From Pseudomonadota bacterium (GTDB lineage: Bacteria; Pseudomonadota; Alphaproteobacteria; Rhizobiales; Tepidamorphaceae), in NCBI GenBank assembly GCA_023458595.1, contig JAEWYT010000082.1:1-53936 (forward strand): DNA of 53,936 bases, read 5' to 3'. Both the position numbers and the translations under genes were made by a program. The notes beneath the pieces are model-generated. The model saw only the letters and a program-made list of their open reading frames with translations, had not been told where the DNA came from and made no database searches. Of this stretch, positions 16,947 through 25,726 are shown piece after piece (the stretch's first letter is position 1; each line of letters starts with the position of its first letter).

Positions 16947-18800
16947 ATGCGGAATCCGATCCGGCGGATCGCCCTGGCGCTTGCGTGCGCCGCGCTGGCG
17001 GCGCCGTTGGCGACGGGCGCCGCCGCCGAGAGCGGCGAATGGCGGCACGGCTCGTCGCTGTTCGGCGACATCAAGTATCCCGCCGGCTTCGCCCATTTCG
17101 ACTACGTGAACCCGGACGCGCCGAAGGGCGGCACCTTCCGCCAGTCGGCGATCGGCACCTTCGACACGCTCAACCCCTTCAACATCAAGGGCACGCCGGC
17201 CGCCGGCGCCGCGCTCATCTACGATTCGCTGATGACCAGCGCCATGGACGAGCCGAGCACCGAGTACGGCCTGATCGCCGAGGCGATGAAGTACCCGGAG
17301 GACTATTCCTCGGTCACCTTCAGGCTGCGGCCCCAGGCGCGCTGGCACGACGGCGAGCCGATCACCGTCGATGACGTGATCTGGAGCTTCGAGGCGCTCA
17401 AGAAGACGCATCCCTTCTACAACGCCTACTACCGCAACGTCGTCTCCGCCGAGAAGACCGGCGACGACGAGGTGACCTTCCGGTTCGACCAGACCGGCAA
17501 CCGCGAGCTGCCGCAGATCGTCGGCCAGCTCTACGTCCTGCCGAAGCACTACTGGGAAGGCACCGACGCCAGGGGCAACAAGCGCGATTTCGCCGCTTCG
17601 ACGCTGGAGCCGCCGCTCGGCTCCGGGCCCTACCGCGTCAGGGACGTGCAGCCCGGCCGCTCGATCTCCTACGAGCGCGTGCCCGACTACTGGGGCGCGG
17701 ACCTGCCGGTCAACGTCGGCCAGAACAATTTCGACGAGATGCGCTTCGAGTACTTCCGCGACATGACGATCGCGCTCGAGGCCTTCAAGGCCGACCAGTT
17801 CGACTTCCGCTCCGAGAACAGCGCCAAGCGCTGGGCGACCGGCTACGACTTCCCGGCGGTCAGGCGCGGCGACGTCGTGCTCGAGGAGTTCCGCACCAAG
17901 AATGCCGAGCCGATGCAGGGCTTCGTGTTCAACCTGCGCCGGCCGAAGTTCCAGGACCCGCGCGTGCGCCAGGCGTTCAACTACGCCTTCGACTTCGAGT
18001 GGCTGAACGCCAACATCTTCTACGACCAGTACAAGCGCACCGGCAGCTACTTCGAGAACTCCGAGCTCGCCGCGACCGGCCTGCCCGAGGGCAAGGAGCT
18101 CGAGATCCTTGAGAGGGTGCGCGACAAGGTTCCCGCCGAGGTCTTCACCAAGGTCTACGAGAACCCGGTCGGCGGCGACGCGCGCAAGGTCCGCGAGAAC
18201 CTGCGCAACGCGACCCGGCTCCTCAAGGAGGCCGGCTGGCAGGTCAGGAACGGCGTCCTCGTCAACGACAAGACGGGCGAGCCGTTCACCGTCGAGTTCC
18301 TCAACGACCAGCCCGATTCCGAGCGCGTCATCGCCCCCTACATCCAGAACCTCGGTAAGCTCGGCATCAAGGCGACGATCCGCACCGTCGACACCTCGCA
18401 GTACCGCAACCGGATGGACAATTTCGACTTCGACATGACGACCGAGCTGTTCGCCCAGTCGCTGTCGCCGGGCAACGAGCAGCGCGACTTCTGGGGCTCG
18501 GCCGCCGCCGACGCGCCGGCGAGCCGCAACGTCATCGGCATCAAGAACCCGGCCGTCGACGCGCTGGTCGACGAGATCATCTTCGCCAGGGACCGCGACA
18601 CGCTGGTCGCCGCGGCGAAGGCGCTCGACCGCGTGCTCCTGTGGAACCACTACCTCGTGCCGGAGTTCAACACGCCCCTGATCCGCACGGCGCGCTGGAA
18701 CCGCTTCGGCCTGCCCGAGGTGCAGCCCGACTTCGGCATCTCGCCGTCGACCTGGTGGTGGGACGCCGAAAAGGCGGCCGGCATCAAGAGCGGCGCGTGA
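16947..18800 (+). CDS. yejA: Peptide ABC transporter substrate-binding protein, YejA-like (Sec-exported)
   Basis: A family 5 extracellular binding protein of 617 residues, the long form seen in YejA. A Sec-type signal peptide ends near ATGAAAES. The opening of the mature protein (GSSLFGDIKYPAGFAHFDYVNPDAP) and the repeated DYWGADLPVN and ATGYDFPAV segments are YejA landmarks. It captures oligopeptides in the periplasm for the YejBEF importer. It is the first gene of the operon and shares its architecture with the next gene, so the pair looks like an old duplication. Confidence 0.93.
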   Translation: MRNPIRRIALALACAALAAPLATGAAAESGEWRHGSSLFGDIKYPAGFAHFDYVNPDAPKGGTFRQSAIGTFDTLNPFNIKGTPAAGAALIYDSLMTSAMDEPSTEYGLIAEAMKYPEDYSSVTFRLRPQARWHDGEPITVDDVIWSFEALKKTHPFYNAYYRNVVSAEKTGDDEVTFRFDQTGNRELPQIVGQLYVLPKHYWEGTDARGNKRDFAASTLEPPLGSGPYRVRDVQPGRSISYERVPDYWGADLPVNVGQNNFDEMRFEYFRDMTIALEAFKADQFDFRSENSAKRWATGYDFPAVRRGDVVLEEFRTKNAEPMQGFVFNLRRPKFQDPRVRQAFNYAFDFEWLNANIFYDQYKRTGSYFENSELAATGLPEGKELEILERVRDKVPAEVFTKVYENPVGGDARKVRENLRNATRLLKEAGWQVRNGVLVNDKTGEPFTVEFLNDQPDSERVIAPYIQNLGKLGIKATIRTVDTSQYRNRMDNFDFDMTTELFAQSLSPGNEQRDFWGSAAADAPASRNVIGIKNPAVDALVDEIIFARDRDTLVAAAKALDRVLLWNHYLVPEFNTPLIRTARWNRFGLPEVQPDFGISPSTWWWDAEKAAGIKSGA

Positions 18801-18806
18801 GCCGGC

Positions 18807-20684
18807 ATGGCGGCGAACGCTCTCACCAGACGAACCGTCCTCGCCGGCGCCACGGCGCTCGGCGGCGCGGCCGTCCTGCGCGGCCTGCCGGCCGTCGCGC
18901 AATCGGCGGAAACCGGCCGGCTGCACGGCCTGTCGGTCTTCGGTGATCTGAAGTATCCCGCCGGCTTCTCCCACTTCGACTACGTCGATCCGGACGCGCC
19001 GACGGGGGGCATCCTGGCGCTGGTCCCCTCGAGCTGGGCCTTCAACCAGAACCCTCAGACCTTCAACTCGCTCAACACGCTGATCCTCAAGGGCGACGCC
19101 CCCGTCGGCCTCGACATCGTCTTCGACACGCTGATGGTGCGCGCCCTCGACGAGCCGGACGCGATCTACGGGCTTGTCGCCGAGGGCGTCGAGATCTCCG
19201 CCGACCGCAACACCTACCGCTTCTTCCTGCGGCCCGAGGCGCGCTGGCACGACGGCTCGGCCCTGACCGCCGCCGATGTCGAGTTCACCCTGACGATCCT
19301 GAAGGAGAAGGGGCACCCGCTGATCTCGCAGGCGATCCGCGAGATGGCCGGCGCGCGGGCCGTCGGCGAGCACGAGGTCGAGGTGGCCTTCACCGGCAAG
19401 CAGGCGCGCAACCTCGTCCAGACGGTCGCCACCCTGCCGATCGTCTCGAAGGCCTACTACGCGACCCGCCCCTTCGATGCGACGACGATGGAGCCGCCGC
19501 TCGCGTCCGGGCTCTTCAGGGTCGGCCGGTTCGAGGCCGGCCGCTACATCGACTACGACCGCGTCGACGACTACTGGGGCAGGGATCTGCCCGTCGTCCG
19601 CGGCCAGTACAACTTCGCCACCATCCGCTACGAGTTCTACCGCGACCGCGAAGTTTCCTTCGAGGCGTTCAAGGCGGGCAAATACTTCTTCCGCGAGGAG
19701 TTCACCTCCCGCGTCTGGGCGACCGGCTACGACTTCCCGGCGGTCAAGGACGGCCGCGTCGCGCGCGCCACCCTGCCGGACGACACGCCCTCCGGCGCCC
19801 AGGGCTGGTTCCTCAACACGCGGCGCGAGAAGTTCGCCGACCCCAGGGTGCGCGAGGCGCTGATCTACGCCTTCGACTTCGAGTGGACCAACCGCACGCT
19901 GTTCTACGACGCCTACAAGCGCACCCACTCCTTTTTCCAGAATTCCGACATGATGGCCGAGGGCCTGCCGGGCGAGGACGAGCTGAAGCTGCTCGAGCCC
20001 TGGCGCGGCAAGGTGCCCGACGAGGTGTTCGGCGAGCCGTTCTCCCCGCCCGTCTCCGACGGCTCCGGCCAGGACCGGAAGCTGCTCCGCCACGCGACGA
20101 AGCTGTTGAAGGAGGCGGGCTGGTCGATCGAGGGCGGCGTCCTGAAGGACGCGGCCGGCAAGGCCATGAGGATCGAGTTCCTCGACAGAGACGGCTCGAT
20201 AGAGCGGGTCGTCCAGCCCTATATCCGCAACCTCAGGCTCCTCGGCATCGACGCGAGCTTCCGCACCGTTGACGCCTCGCAGTACCAGAGCCGCCAGAAC
20301 GGCTTCGACTACGACGTGGTCAGCCGCCGCTACGCCATGTCGCCGACGCCCGGCGAGAGCATCAGGCAGATCTGGACGAGCGCCTCGGCGAGCGTGCCGG
20401 GCTCGAACAATCTCTCCGGCGTCGCCGACCCGGCGATCGACGCGCTGACCGACAGCGTCGTCAACGCCGGCACGCGGGAGGAGCAGGTGGTCGCCGCCCG
20501 CGCCCTCGACCGCCTGCTGCGCGCCGGCCGCTACTGGGTGCCCCACTGGTACAAGGCCTCCCATATGGTCGCCTACTGGGACGTCTACGATCGCCCGCCC
20601 GAGAAGCCCCGCTACGGCCGCGGCATCGTCGAGACGTGGTGGGTGAACGCCGACAGGGCCAACAGGCTCGGCAAGGGGATCTGA
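18807..20684 (+). CDS. Second YejA-like peptide-binding protein (Tat-exported)
   Basis: A second family 5 binding protein of 625 residues, six bases after the first. The signal peptide has a twin-arginine start (TRRTVLAGATALGG), unlike the Sec signal of its neighbour. The mature part shares the same landmarks: FGDLKYPAGFSHFDYVDPDAP, DDYWGRDLPVV, WATGYDFPAVK and VREALIYAFDFEW. The two proteins probably widen the peptide range of one membrane channel. Differences in cargo cannot be predicted from the sequence. Confidence 0.92.
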   Translation: MAANALTRRTVLAGATALGGAAVLRGLPAVAQSAETGRLHGLSVFGDLKYPAGFSHFDYVDPDAPTGGILALVPSSWAFNQNPQTFNSLNTLILKGDAPVGLDIVFDTLMVRALDEPDAIYGLVAEGVEISADRNTYRFFLRPEARWHDGSALTAADVEFTLTILKEKGHPLISQAIREMAGARAVGEHEVEVAFTGKQARNLVQTVATLPIVSKAYYATRPFDATTMEPPLASGLFRVGRFEAGRYIDYDRVDDYWGRDLPVVRGQYNFATIRYEFYRDREVSFEAFKAGKYFFREEFTSRVWATGYDFPAVKDGRVARATLPDDTPSGAQGWFLNTRREKFADPRVREALIYAFDFEWTNRTLFYDAYKRTHSFFQNSDMMAEGLPGEDELKLLEPWRGKVPDEVFGEPFSPPVSDGSGQDRKLLRHATKLLKEAGWSIEGGVLKDAAGKAMRIEFLDRDGSIERVVQPYIRNLRLLGIDASFRTVDASQYQSRQNGFDYDVVSRRYAMSPTPGESIRQIWTSASASVPGSNNLSGVADPAIDALTDSVVNAGTREEQVVAARALDRLLRAGRYWVPHWYKASHMVAYWDVYDRPPEKPRYGRGIVETWWVNADRANRLGKGI

Positions 20685-20687
20685 GCG

Positions 20688-21800
20688 ATGGGCGCCTACA
20701 TCCTCCGCCGCGTGCTTTTGATGATCCCGACCCTGCTCGGCATCATGTTCGTCTCCTTCGTCATCGTGCAGTTCGCCCCCGGCGGGCCGATCGAGCGCGT
20801 GATCGCGCAGCTTCAGGGCACCGACGTTTCGGCGACCGCGCGCATCGGCGGCGGCGCCGGCGGCGAGGTCGGCGGCGCGGGCTCGGGCACCGCGGGCGGG
20901 ACCGAGCCGGTCCAGTCGAAATACCGCGGCGCGCAGGGCCTCGACCCCGAGTTCATCAAGGAGCTCGAGCGCCAGTACGGCTTCGACAAGCCCGCCTACC
21001 AGCGCTTCGGGCAGATGCTGTGGAACTACATCCGCTTCGATTTCGGCCACAGCTATTTCCGCGACATCTCGGTCGTCGACCTGATCGTCGAGAAGATGCC
21101 GGTGTCGATCTCGCTCGGCATCTGGATGATGCTGATCTCCTACATGATCTCGATCCCGCTCGGCATCGCCAAGGCGGTGCGCGACGGCACCCGCTTCGAC
21201 ACCTGGACGTCGGCGATCGTGATCGTCGGCTACGCGATCCCCGGCTTCCTGTTCGCGGTGCTCTTGATCGTGCTCTTCGCCGGCGGCTCCTTCCTCGACT
21301 GGTTCCCGCTGCGCGGCCTCGTCTCCGACGACTGGTCGAGCCTGCCCTGGTACCAGAAGATCATCGACTACTTCTGGCACCTGACGCTGCCGATCATCTC
21401 GATGGCGCTCGGCGCCTTCGCCACCACGACGCTGCTGACGAAGAACTCGTTCCTCGACGAGATCCGCAAGCAGTACGTGATGACGGCGCGCATGAAGGGG
21501 CTGACGGAGCGCCAGGTGCTCTACGGCCACGTCTTCCGCAACGCGATGCTGATCATCATCGCCGGTTTCCCCGGCGCCTTCATATCGGCCTTCTTCGCCG
21601 GCTCGCTGCTGATCGAGACGATCTTCTCCCTCGACGGCCTCGGGCTCCTGTCGTTCGAGTCGATCGTCAACCGCGACTATCCGGTGGTGTTCGCCACGCT
21701 CTACATCTTCTCGCTGATGGGGCTCGTCGTGAACCTCGTCTCCGACCTCACCTACACCTGGGTCGATCCGCGCATCGACTTCGAGAGTCGGGAGGTCTAG
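20688..21800 (+). CDS. yejB: Oligopeptide ABC transporter permease YejB
   Basis: An inner-membrane permease of 370 residues. The first span (RVLLMIPTLLGIMFVSFVIV) is followed by a periplasmic loop with a Gly-rich insertion (GGGAGGEVGGAGSGTAGG), then five more spans. The cytoplasmic coupling helix holds the EAA-like motif RMKGLTERQVLYGHVFRNAML. The start is three bases after the previous stop. Its own stop codon lies in the left terminal repeat of the inserted element described next. Confidence 0.94.
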   Translation: MGAYILRRVLLMIPTLLGIMFVSFVIVQFAPGGPIERVIAQLQGTDVSATARIGGGAGGEVGGAGSGTAGGTEPVQSKYRGAQGLDPEFIKELERQYGFDKPAYQRFGQMLWNYIRFDFGHSYFRDISVVDLIVEKMPVSISLGIWMMLISYMISIPLGIAKAVRDGTRFDTWTSAIVIVGYAIPGFLFAVLLIVLFAGGSFLDWFPLRGLVSDDWSSLPWYQKIIDYFWHLTLPIISMALGAFATTTLLTKNSFLDEIRKQYVMTARMKGLTERQVLYGHVFRNAMLIIIAGFPGAFISAFFAGSLLIETIFSLDGLGLLSFESIVNRDYPVVFATLYIFSLMGLVVNLVSDLTYTWVDPRIDFESREV

Positions 21801-21961
21801 AGCCCTTCATGGCCAGATGGAGACAATTCTGTTTGCGATCGGCGGGTCGATCCGGCGCCGAGACCGGCGCAGGGCGATGCCGGGCATCGGCCAAGGCGGG
21901 CTCGGCCTTGGCCCGAAATCGCCGCGTCGGAATGGAGCCATCTGGCCATGAAAGGCTCTAG
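21797..21961. mobile_element. Miniature inverted-repeat element (MITE) between yejB and yejE
   Basis: Terminal inverted repeats of 24 bases (21797-21820 and 21938-21961) match at 23 positions. They start CTAGAGCC and contain TTCATGGCCAGATGG. If TA is taken as the duplicated target, the element runs from GAGCC to GGCTC, as in IS630/mariner-type miniature elements. Inside are two perfect hairpins (arms 21889-21897 with 21905-21913, and a seven-base-pair stem at about 21875-21889) and no gene. The left end supplies the yejB stop; the right end supplies the ATG now used by yejE. Confidence 0.8.
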
Positions 21962-23147
21962 CGTGGAGGCGATCGCCAATCCGGAATCGCTGCCGCGCGA
22001 TCCTCGGGCGCCTTCGCCCGACGCCGCCCCCCCGAAGCGGGGACGCTTCACGCTCTCGCCGATCAACGAGCGCAGGTGGCGGAACTTCAGGTCGCACAGG
22101 CGCGGCTACTGGTCGTTCTGGATCTTCATGGTCCTGTTCGTCGTCAGCCTGTTCGCCGAGTTCATCGCCAACGACAGGCCGATCCTCGTGCGCTACGACG
22201 GCGCCTTCTACGCGCCCGTCTTCTCCTTCTATCCGGAGACGGCCTTCGGCGGCGACTTCGAGACCGAGGCCGACTACCGCGACCCCTTCGTCCAGGAGCT
22301 GATCGCGGAGGCCGGCGGCTGGATCCTGTGGCCGCCGATCCGCTACAGCTACCGCACCGTCGACAACGAGATTCCCGTCCCCGCGCCGGCGCCGCCGTTC
22401 TGGACGATGAGCCTGGAGCAGCGCTGCCAGGGCTATGCGGACGGCGTGAACGACCCGAACTGCACCCTCGGCAACTGGCACTGGCTCGGCACCGACGACC
22501 AGGCCCGCGACGTCGTCGCCCGCCTCATCTACGGCTTCCGCATCTCGGTGCTGTTCGGCCTGGTGCTGACGATCGTCTCCTCCGTCGTCGGCGTCGCGGC
22601 GGGCGCCGTGCAGGGCTATTTCGGCGGCTGGACGGATCTCATTTTCCAGCGCTTCCTGGAGATCTGGACGTCGATCCCCTCGCTCTACCTGCTCATCATC
22701 ATCGCCGCCGTGATCGAGCCGACCTTCTGGATCCTGCTCGGCATCCTCCTGCTGTTCTCCTGGGTCGCGCTCGTCGGCGTGGTGCGTGCCGAATTCCTGC
22801 GCGGCCGCAACTTCGAGTACATCGCCGCCGCCCGCGCGCTCGGCGTGCGCGACGCCACGATCATGTGGCGCCATCTCCTGCCGAACGCGATGGTGGCGAC
22901 GCTGACCTTCATGCCGTTCATCCTCAACGGCTCGATCACGACGCTGACCTCGCTCGACTTCCTCGGCTTCGGCCTGCCGCCTGGCTCGCCCTCTCTCGGC
23001 GAGCTGCTGGCGCAGGGCAAGTCGAACCTCCAGGCCCCCTGGCTCGGCCTGACGGGCTTCTTCGTCATCGCCATCATGCTGAGCCTCCTGATCTTCGTCG
23101 GCGAAGCCGTGCGCGACGCCTTCGATCCCAGAAAGACGTTCCGGTGA
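21948..23147 (+). CDS. yejE: Oligopeptide ABC transporter permease YejE
   Basis: The second permease subunit, 399 residues if read from ATG 21948. The N-terminal tail is Pro-rich, then SPINERRWRNFRSHRRGYWS leads into the first span. A large periplasmic loop (WHWLGTDDQARDVVARL) and the coupling motif AARALGVRDATIMWRHLLPNA are typical. The first five codons lie in the inserted element. Without that element, translation would begin at the in-frame GTG 21963, six bases after GGGAGG at 21790-21795. So the present ATG is probably a replacement start, with GGAG at 21934-21937 as its ribosome site. Confidence 0.93.
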   Translation: MKGSSVEAIANPESLPRDPRAPSPDAAPPKRGRFTLSPINERRWRNFRSHRRGYWSFWIFMVLFVVSLFAEFIANDRPILVRYDGAFYAPVFSFYPETAFGGDFETEADYRDPFVQELIAEAGGWILWPPIRYSYRTVDNEIPVPAPAPPFWTMSLEQRCQGYADGVNDPNCTLGNWHWLGTDDQARDVVARLIYGFRISVLFGLVLTIVSSVVGVAAGAVQGYFGGWTDLIFQRFLEIWTSIPSLYLLIIIAAVIEPTFWILLGILLLFSWVALVGVVRAEFLRGRNFEYIAAARALGVRDATIMWRHLLPNAMVATLTFMPFILNGSITTLTSLDFLGFGLPPGSPSLGELLAQGKSNLQAPWLGLTGFFVIAIMLSLLIFVGEAVRDAFDPRKTFR

Positions 23148-23184
23148 GGGGCGTGGTAGGATCGGCGACGAAGGAGAAAGGGCG

Positions 23185-23412
23185 ATGAACAGGATCGTGA
23201 AGAAGCACTATCCGGCATCGAAGCTGCCGAAGGATCTGAAGGAAGGGCTGCCCGACGACGCGCTTGTCGACATCGAGATCACGGTCGATGAGCACGACAT
23301 CGCTCGCCGGCCGCGCGTTCTGCGCGACTATTTCGGCGTGGCGAAGGAGCGGAACACTTCAATCGAAGAGGCCGTTCGGCGGATTCGCGAGCTCCGCGAC
23401 GAATGGGACTGA
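23185..23412 (+). CDS. Putative antitoxin of a type II toxin-antitoxin pair
   Basis: A small charged protein of 75 residues directly upstream of a PIN-domain gene. The N-terminal part (KKHYPASKLPKDLKEGLPDDA, then VDIEITVDEHD) could form a beta-type DNA-binding region. The C-terminal helix (EEAVRRIRELRDEWD) fits a toxin-binding tail. No named antitoxin family is recognised with confidence; the assignment rests on size, charge and position. AAGGAG at 23171-23176 is a strong ribosome site. The pair sits inside the yej operon. Confidence 0.65.
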   Translation: MNRIVKKHYPASKLPKDLKEGLPDDALVDIEITVDEHDIARRPRVLRDYFGVAKERNTSIEEAVRRIRELRDEWD

Positions 23413-23424
23413 GACCGAATCGCG

Positions 23425-23853
23425 ATGGCAATCAGTGCTTACCTGGATGCGAATTTCATCATTCGTTTCGTCGAAAGCGTGGACGACAATCTTGCGTCCG
23501 TCGCTGATCGAGCCGATGCGGGAATCGTGAACTTGATCACCAGCGAGCTTGCCCTGGCGGAGGTATTGGTCGGCCCGATGCGAGACGGCGACGCCCGATT
23601 GGTGCGCGAGTACGAGAGCCTGTTTGCCGATACCGCGTTTCTGCAGGTATTGCCGGTCGACAGACAGACGCTGCGCCGGTCGGCTGATCTGCGCGCGACG
23701 CTCGGCAACAAGCTGCCCGATGCGATCCACGTCGCGACCGCGGTCGGAGCGGAATGCCAAGTGTTCCTCTCCTCCGATCGGAGGATCCGCTTGCCGGAGG
23801 CCCTCACGCGGATCGCCCTCGAGGACGCGGGCGACATGGACAAATGGCCGTGA
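23425..23853 (+). CDS. PIN-domain toxin, VapC-like
   Basis: A predicted ribonuclease of 142 residues. The PIN fold acidic residues are visible: Asp8 (YLDANF), Glu46 (SELALAEV), Asp99 (LPDAIHVATA) and Asp118 (SSDRRIR). VapC toxins cut tRNA or rRNA and are held inactive by the cognate antitoxin, here the gene twelve bases upstream. The stop codon lies inside the first codons of yejF, so the toxin and the transporter ATPase may be translationally coupled. A true toxin role is inference. Confidence 0.82.
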   Translation: MAISAYLDANFIIRFVESVDDNLASVADRADAGIVNLITSELALAEVLVGPMRDGDARLVREYESLFADTAFLQVLPVDRQTLRRSADLRATLGNKLPDAIHVATAVGAECQVFLSSDRRIRLPEALTRIALEDAGDMDKWP

Positions 23854-25478
23854 CCACCCCCCTCCTCTCCGTCCGAGACCTCGCCGTCGACTTCCGCCAG
23901 GCCGGCAGGGTGACGCATGCGGTGCGGGGCGTCTCCTTCGACATCCGCAAGGGCGAGACCGTCGCCCTCGTCGGCGAGTCCGGGTCCGGCAAGTCCGTCA
24001 CCGCCCTGTCGATCCTGAAGCTCCTGCCCTATCCGTCGGCGGAGCATCCCTCCGGCGAGATATGGTTCAAGGGCGAGAACCTCATCGACGAGGACGAGCG
24101 CGACCTGCGCCGGGTGCGCGGCAACGACGTCACCATGGTGTTCCAGGAGCCGATGTCCTCGCTCAATCCCCTGCACACGGTCGAGCGGCAGATCGGCGAG
24201 ATCCTGAAGATCCATCAGGGCATGTCCGATTCGGCCGCCCGCAAGCGGGTGATCGAACTCCTGACCCAGGTCGGCATCCGCGATCCGGAGACGCGGCTTG
24301 CGAGCTATCCCCACCAGCTCTCCGGCGGCCAGCGCCAGCGCGTGATGATCGCGATGGCGCTCGCCAACGAGCCCGACCTGCTGATAGCCGACGAGCCCAC
24401 GACGGCGCTCGACGTCACCGTGCAGGCGCAGATCCTGAAGCTGCTCAAGGACCTGCAGCGCAAGCACGGCATGGCGATCCTGCTGATCACCCACGACCTC
24501 GGCATCGTCCGCAAGGTCGCCGACCGCGTCTGCGTGATGACGCACGGCGAGATCGTCGAGCAGGGCGAAACCAAGGACGTCTACGAGAACCCGCAGCACG
24601 CCTACACGAAGCATCTCCTCGCCGCCGAGCCGAAGGGCGAGCCGCCGCACGCCGATCCTTCCGCGCCCGTCGTCATGCAGGGCGACGACATCAGGGTCTG
24701 GTTCCCGATCAGGCGCGGCCTGTTCAGGAAGACGGTCGGCCACATCAAGGCGGTCGACGGCGTCGACGTGACGGTGCGCGAGGGCCAGACGCTCGGCGTC
24801 GTCGGCGAGTCCGGTTCCGGCAAGACGACGCTCGGCCTGGCGCTGCTGCGGCTGATCTCGTCGAAGGGCCGGATCGTCTATCTCGGCCGCGAGATCGACG
24901 GCTATTCCTTCGCGCAGATGCGCCGCCTGCGCGACCACATCCAGATCGTCTTCCAGGACCCCTACGGCTCGCTCAGCCCGCGCATGTCGATCGGCGACAT
25001 CGTCGGCGAGGGCCTGAAGGTCCATTTCCCGGACCTCTCCTACGACGAGCGTCGCCGGCGCGTCGCCGAGGCGCTCGCCGAGGTCGGGCTCGATCCCGCG
25101 ACCATGGACCGCTATCCGCACGAGTTCTCCGGCGGCCAGCGCCAGCGCATCGCGGTCGCCCGCGCGATGGTGCTCGAGCCGAAGTTCGTCATGCTCGACG
25201 AGCCGACGAGCGCGCTCGACATGAGCGTGCAGGCGCAGATCGTCGACCTTCTGCGCGACCTGCAGAAGCGGCACGGGCTGGCCTATCTCTTCATCAGCCA
25301 CGACCTGAAGGTCGTCCGCGCGCTCGCCAACGACGTGATCGTCCTTCGCGCCGGCAAGGTGGTCGAGCACGGACCGGCGAAGAAGATCTTCGAGCACCCG
25401 GAAACCGACTACACCAGGGCGCTGATGGCGGCGGCCTTCGAGATCGAGGCCGCGCCCGAGGGCGTCGTGGCGCAGTAG
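23844..25478 (+). CDS. yejF: Oligopeptide ABC transporter ATP-binding protein YejF
   Basis: A fused double ATPase of 544 residues that drives the YejBE permease. Domain one has Walker A GESGSGKSVT and signature LSGGQRQRV. Domain two has Walker A GESGSGKTTL and signature FSGGQRQRI. Both have a Walker B aspartate-glutamate pair (IADEPT and MLDEPT), and each ends with the oligopeptide-type C-terminal extension. The ATG at 23844 overlaps the end of the PIN toxin gene by ten bases; a GTG at 23850 is also possible. It is the last yej gene. Confidence 0.95.
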   Translation: MAVTTPLLSVRDLAVDFRQAGRVTHAVRGVSFDIRKGETVALVGESGSGKSVTALSILKLLPYPSAEHPSGEIWFKGENLIDEDERDLRRVRGNDVTMVFQEPMSSLNPLHTVERQIGEILKIHQGMSDSAARKRVIELLTQVGIRDPETRLASYPHQLSGGQRQRVMIAMALANEPDLLIADEPTTALDVTVQAQILKLLKDLQRKHGMAILLITHDLGIVRKVADRVCVMTHGEIVEQGETKDVYENPQHAYTKHLLAAEPKGEPPHADPSAPVVMQGDDIRVWFPIRRGLFRKTVGHIKAVDGVDVTVREGQTLGVVGESGSGKTTLGLALLRLISSKGRIVYLGREIDGYSFAQMRRLRDHIQIVFQDPYGSLSPRMSIGDIVGEGLKVHFPDLSYDERRRRVAEALAEVGLDPATMDRYPHEFSGGQRQRIAVARAMVLEPKFVMLDEPTSALDMSVQAQIVDLLRDLQKRHGLAYLFISHDLKVVRALANDVIVLRAGKVVEHGPAKKIFEHPETDYTRALMAAAFEIEAAPEGVVAQ

Positions 25479-25493
25479 GATCGTAAGGCCGCG

Positions 25494-25513
25494 AGGGGGT
25501 TGATCGACCCCCT
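25494..25513 (+). terminator. Hairpin after yejF, possible transcript end
   Basis: AGGGGGT and ACCCCCT form a perfect seven-base-pair stem with a six-base loop, 15 bases after the yejF stop. There is no U-run, so it may stabilise the 3' end rather than terminate on its own. Confidence 0.35.
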
Positions 25514-25569
25514 GCGATCGGTCAGGAGTCCTCTTGAAGGGCCTGCGCGGCCGATCATCTCCTGCCTGG

Positions 25570-25672
25570 CATTGCCGGGCTCGTCCCGGCAATCCATGAA
25601 CACCTCATGACGCTTGGGCGCCACCGACCGTGGCCATGGATACCGGGACCAAGTCCGGGTATGACAGCCGAG
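25570..25672. repeat. REP-type palindromic pair (copy 1)
   Basis: Two related palindromes in opposite orientation. The first, at about 25570-25601, has arms ATTGCCGGG and CCCGGCAAT and ends in ATCCATG. The second, at about 25634-25667, reads in complement as CATACCCGG, then GTCCCGG, then TATCCATGG. The same plan recurs at 26698-26800 and 49359-49447. It fits the bipartite REP-like repeats of Hyphomicrobiales genomes. Confidence 0.7.
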
Positions 25673-25726
25673 TGGGGACCGAGGGGTCATCGCTCCTCTC
25701 GAGGCTGCGATAGAGCGAGGCAACGA

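Noticed and set aside
16902..21530. Very long open frame on the minus strand opposite the yej genes
   Set aside because: It is a shadow of high third-position GC. The opposite strand carries four intact recognised genes, and the antisense translation is an unstructured Arg/Ala/Asp/Val mix.
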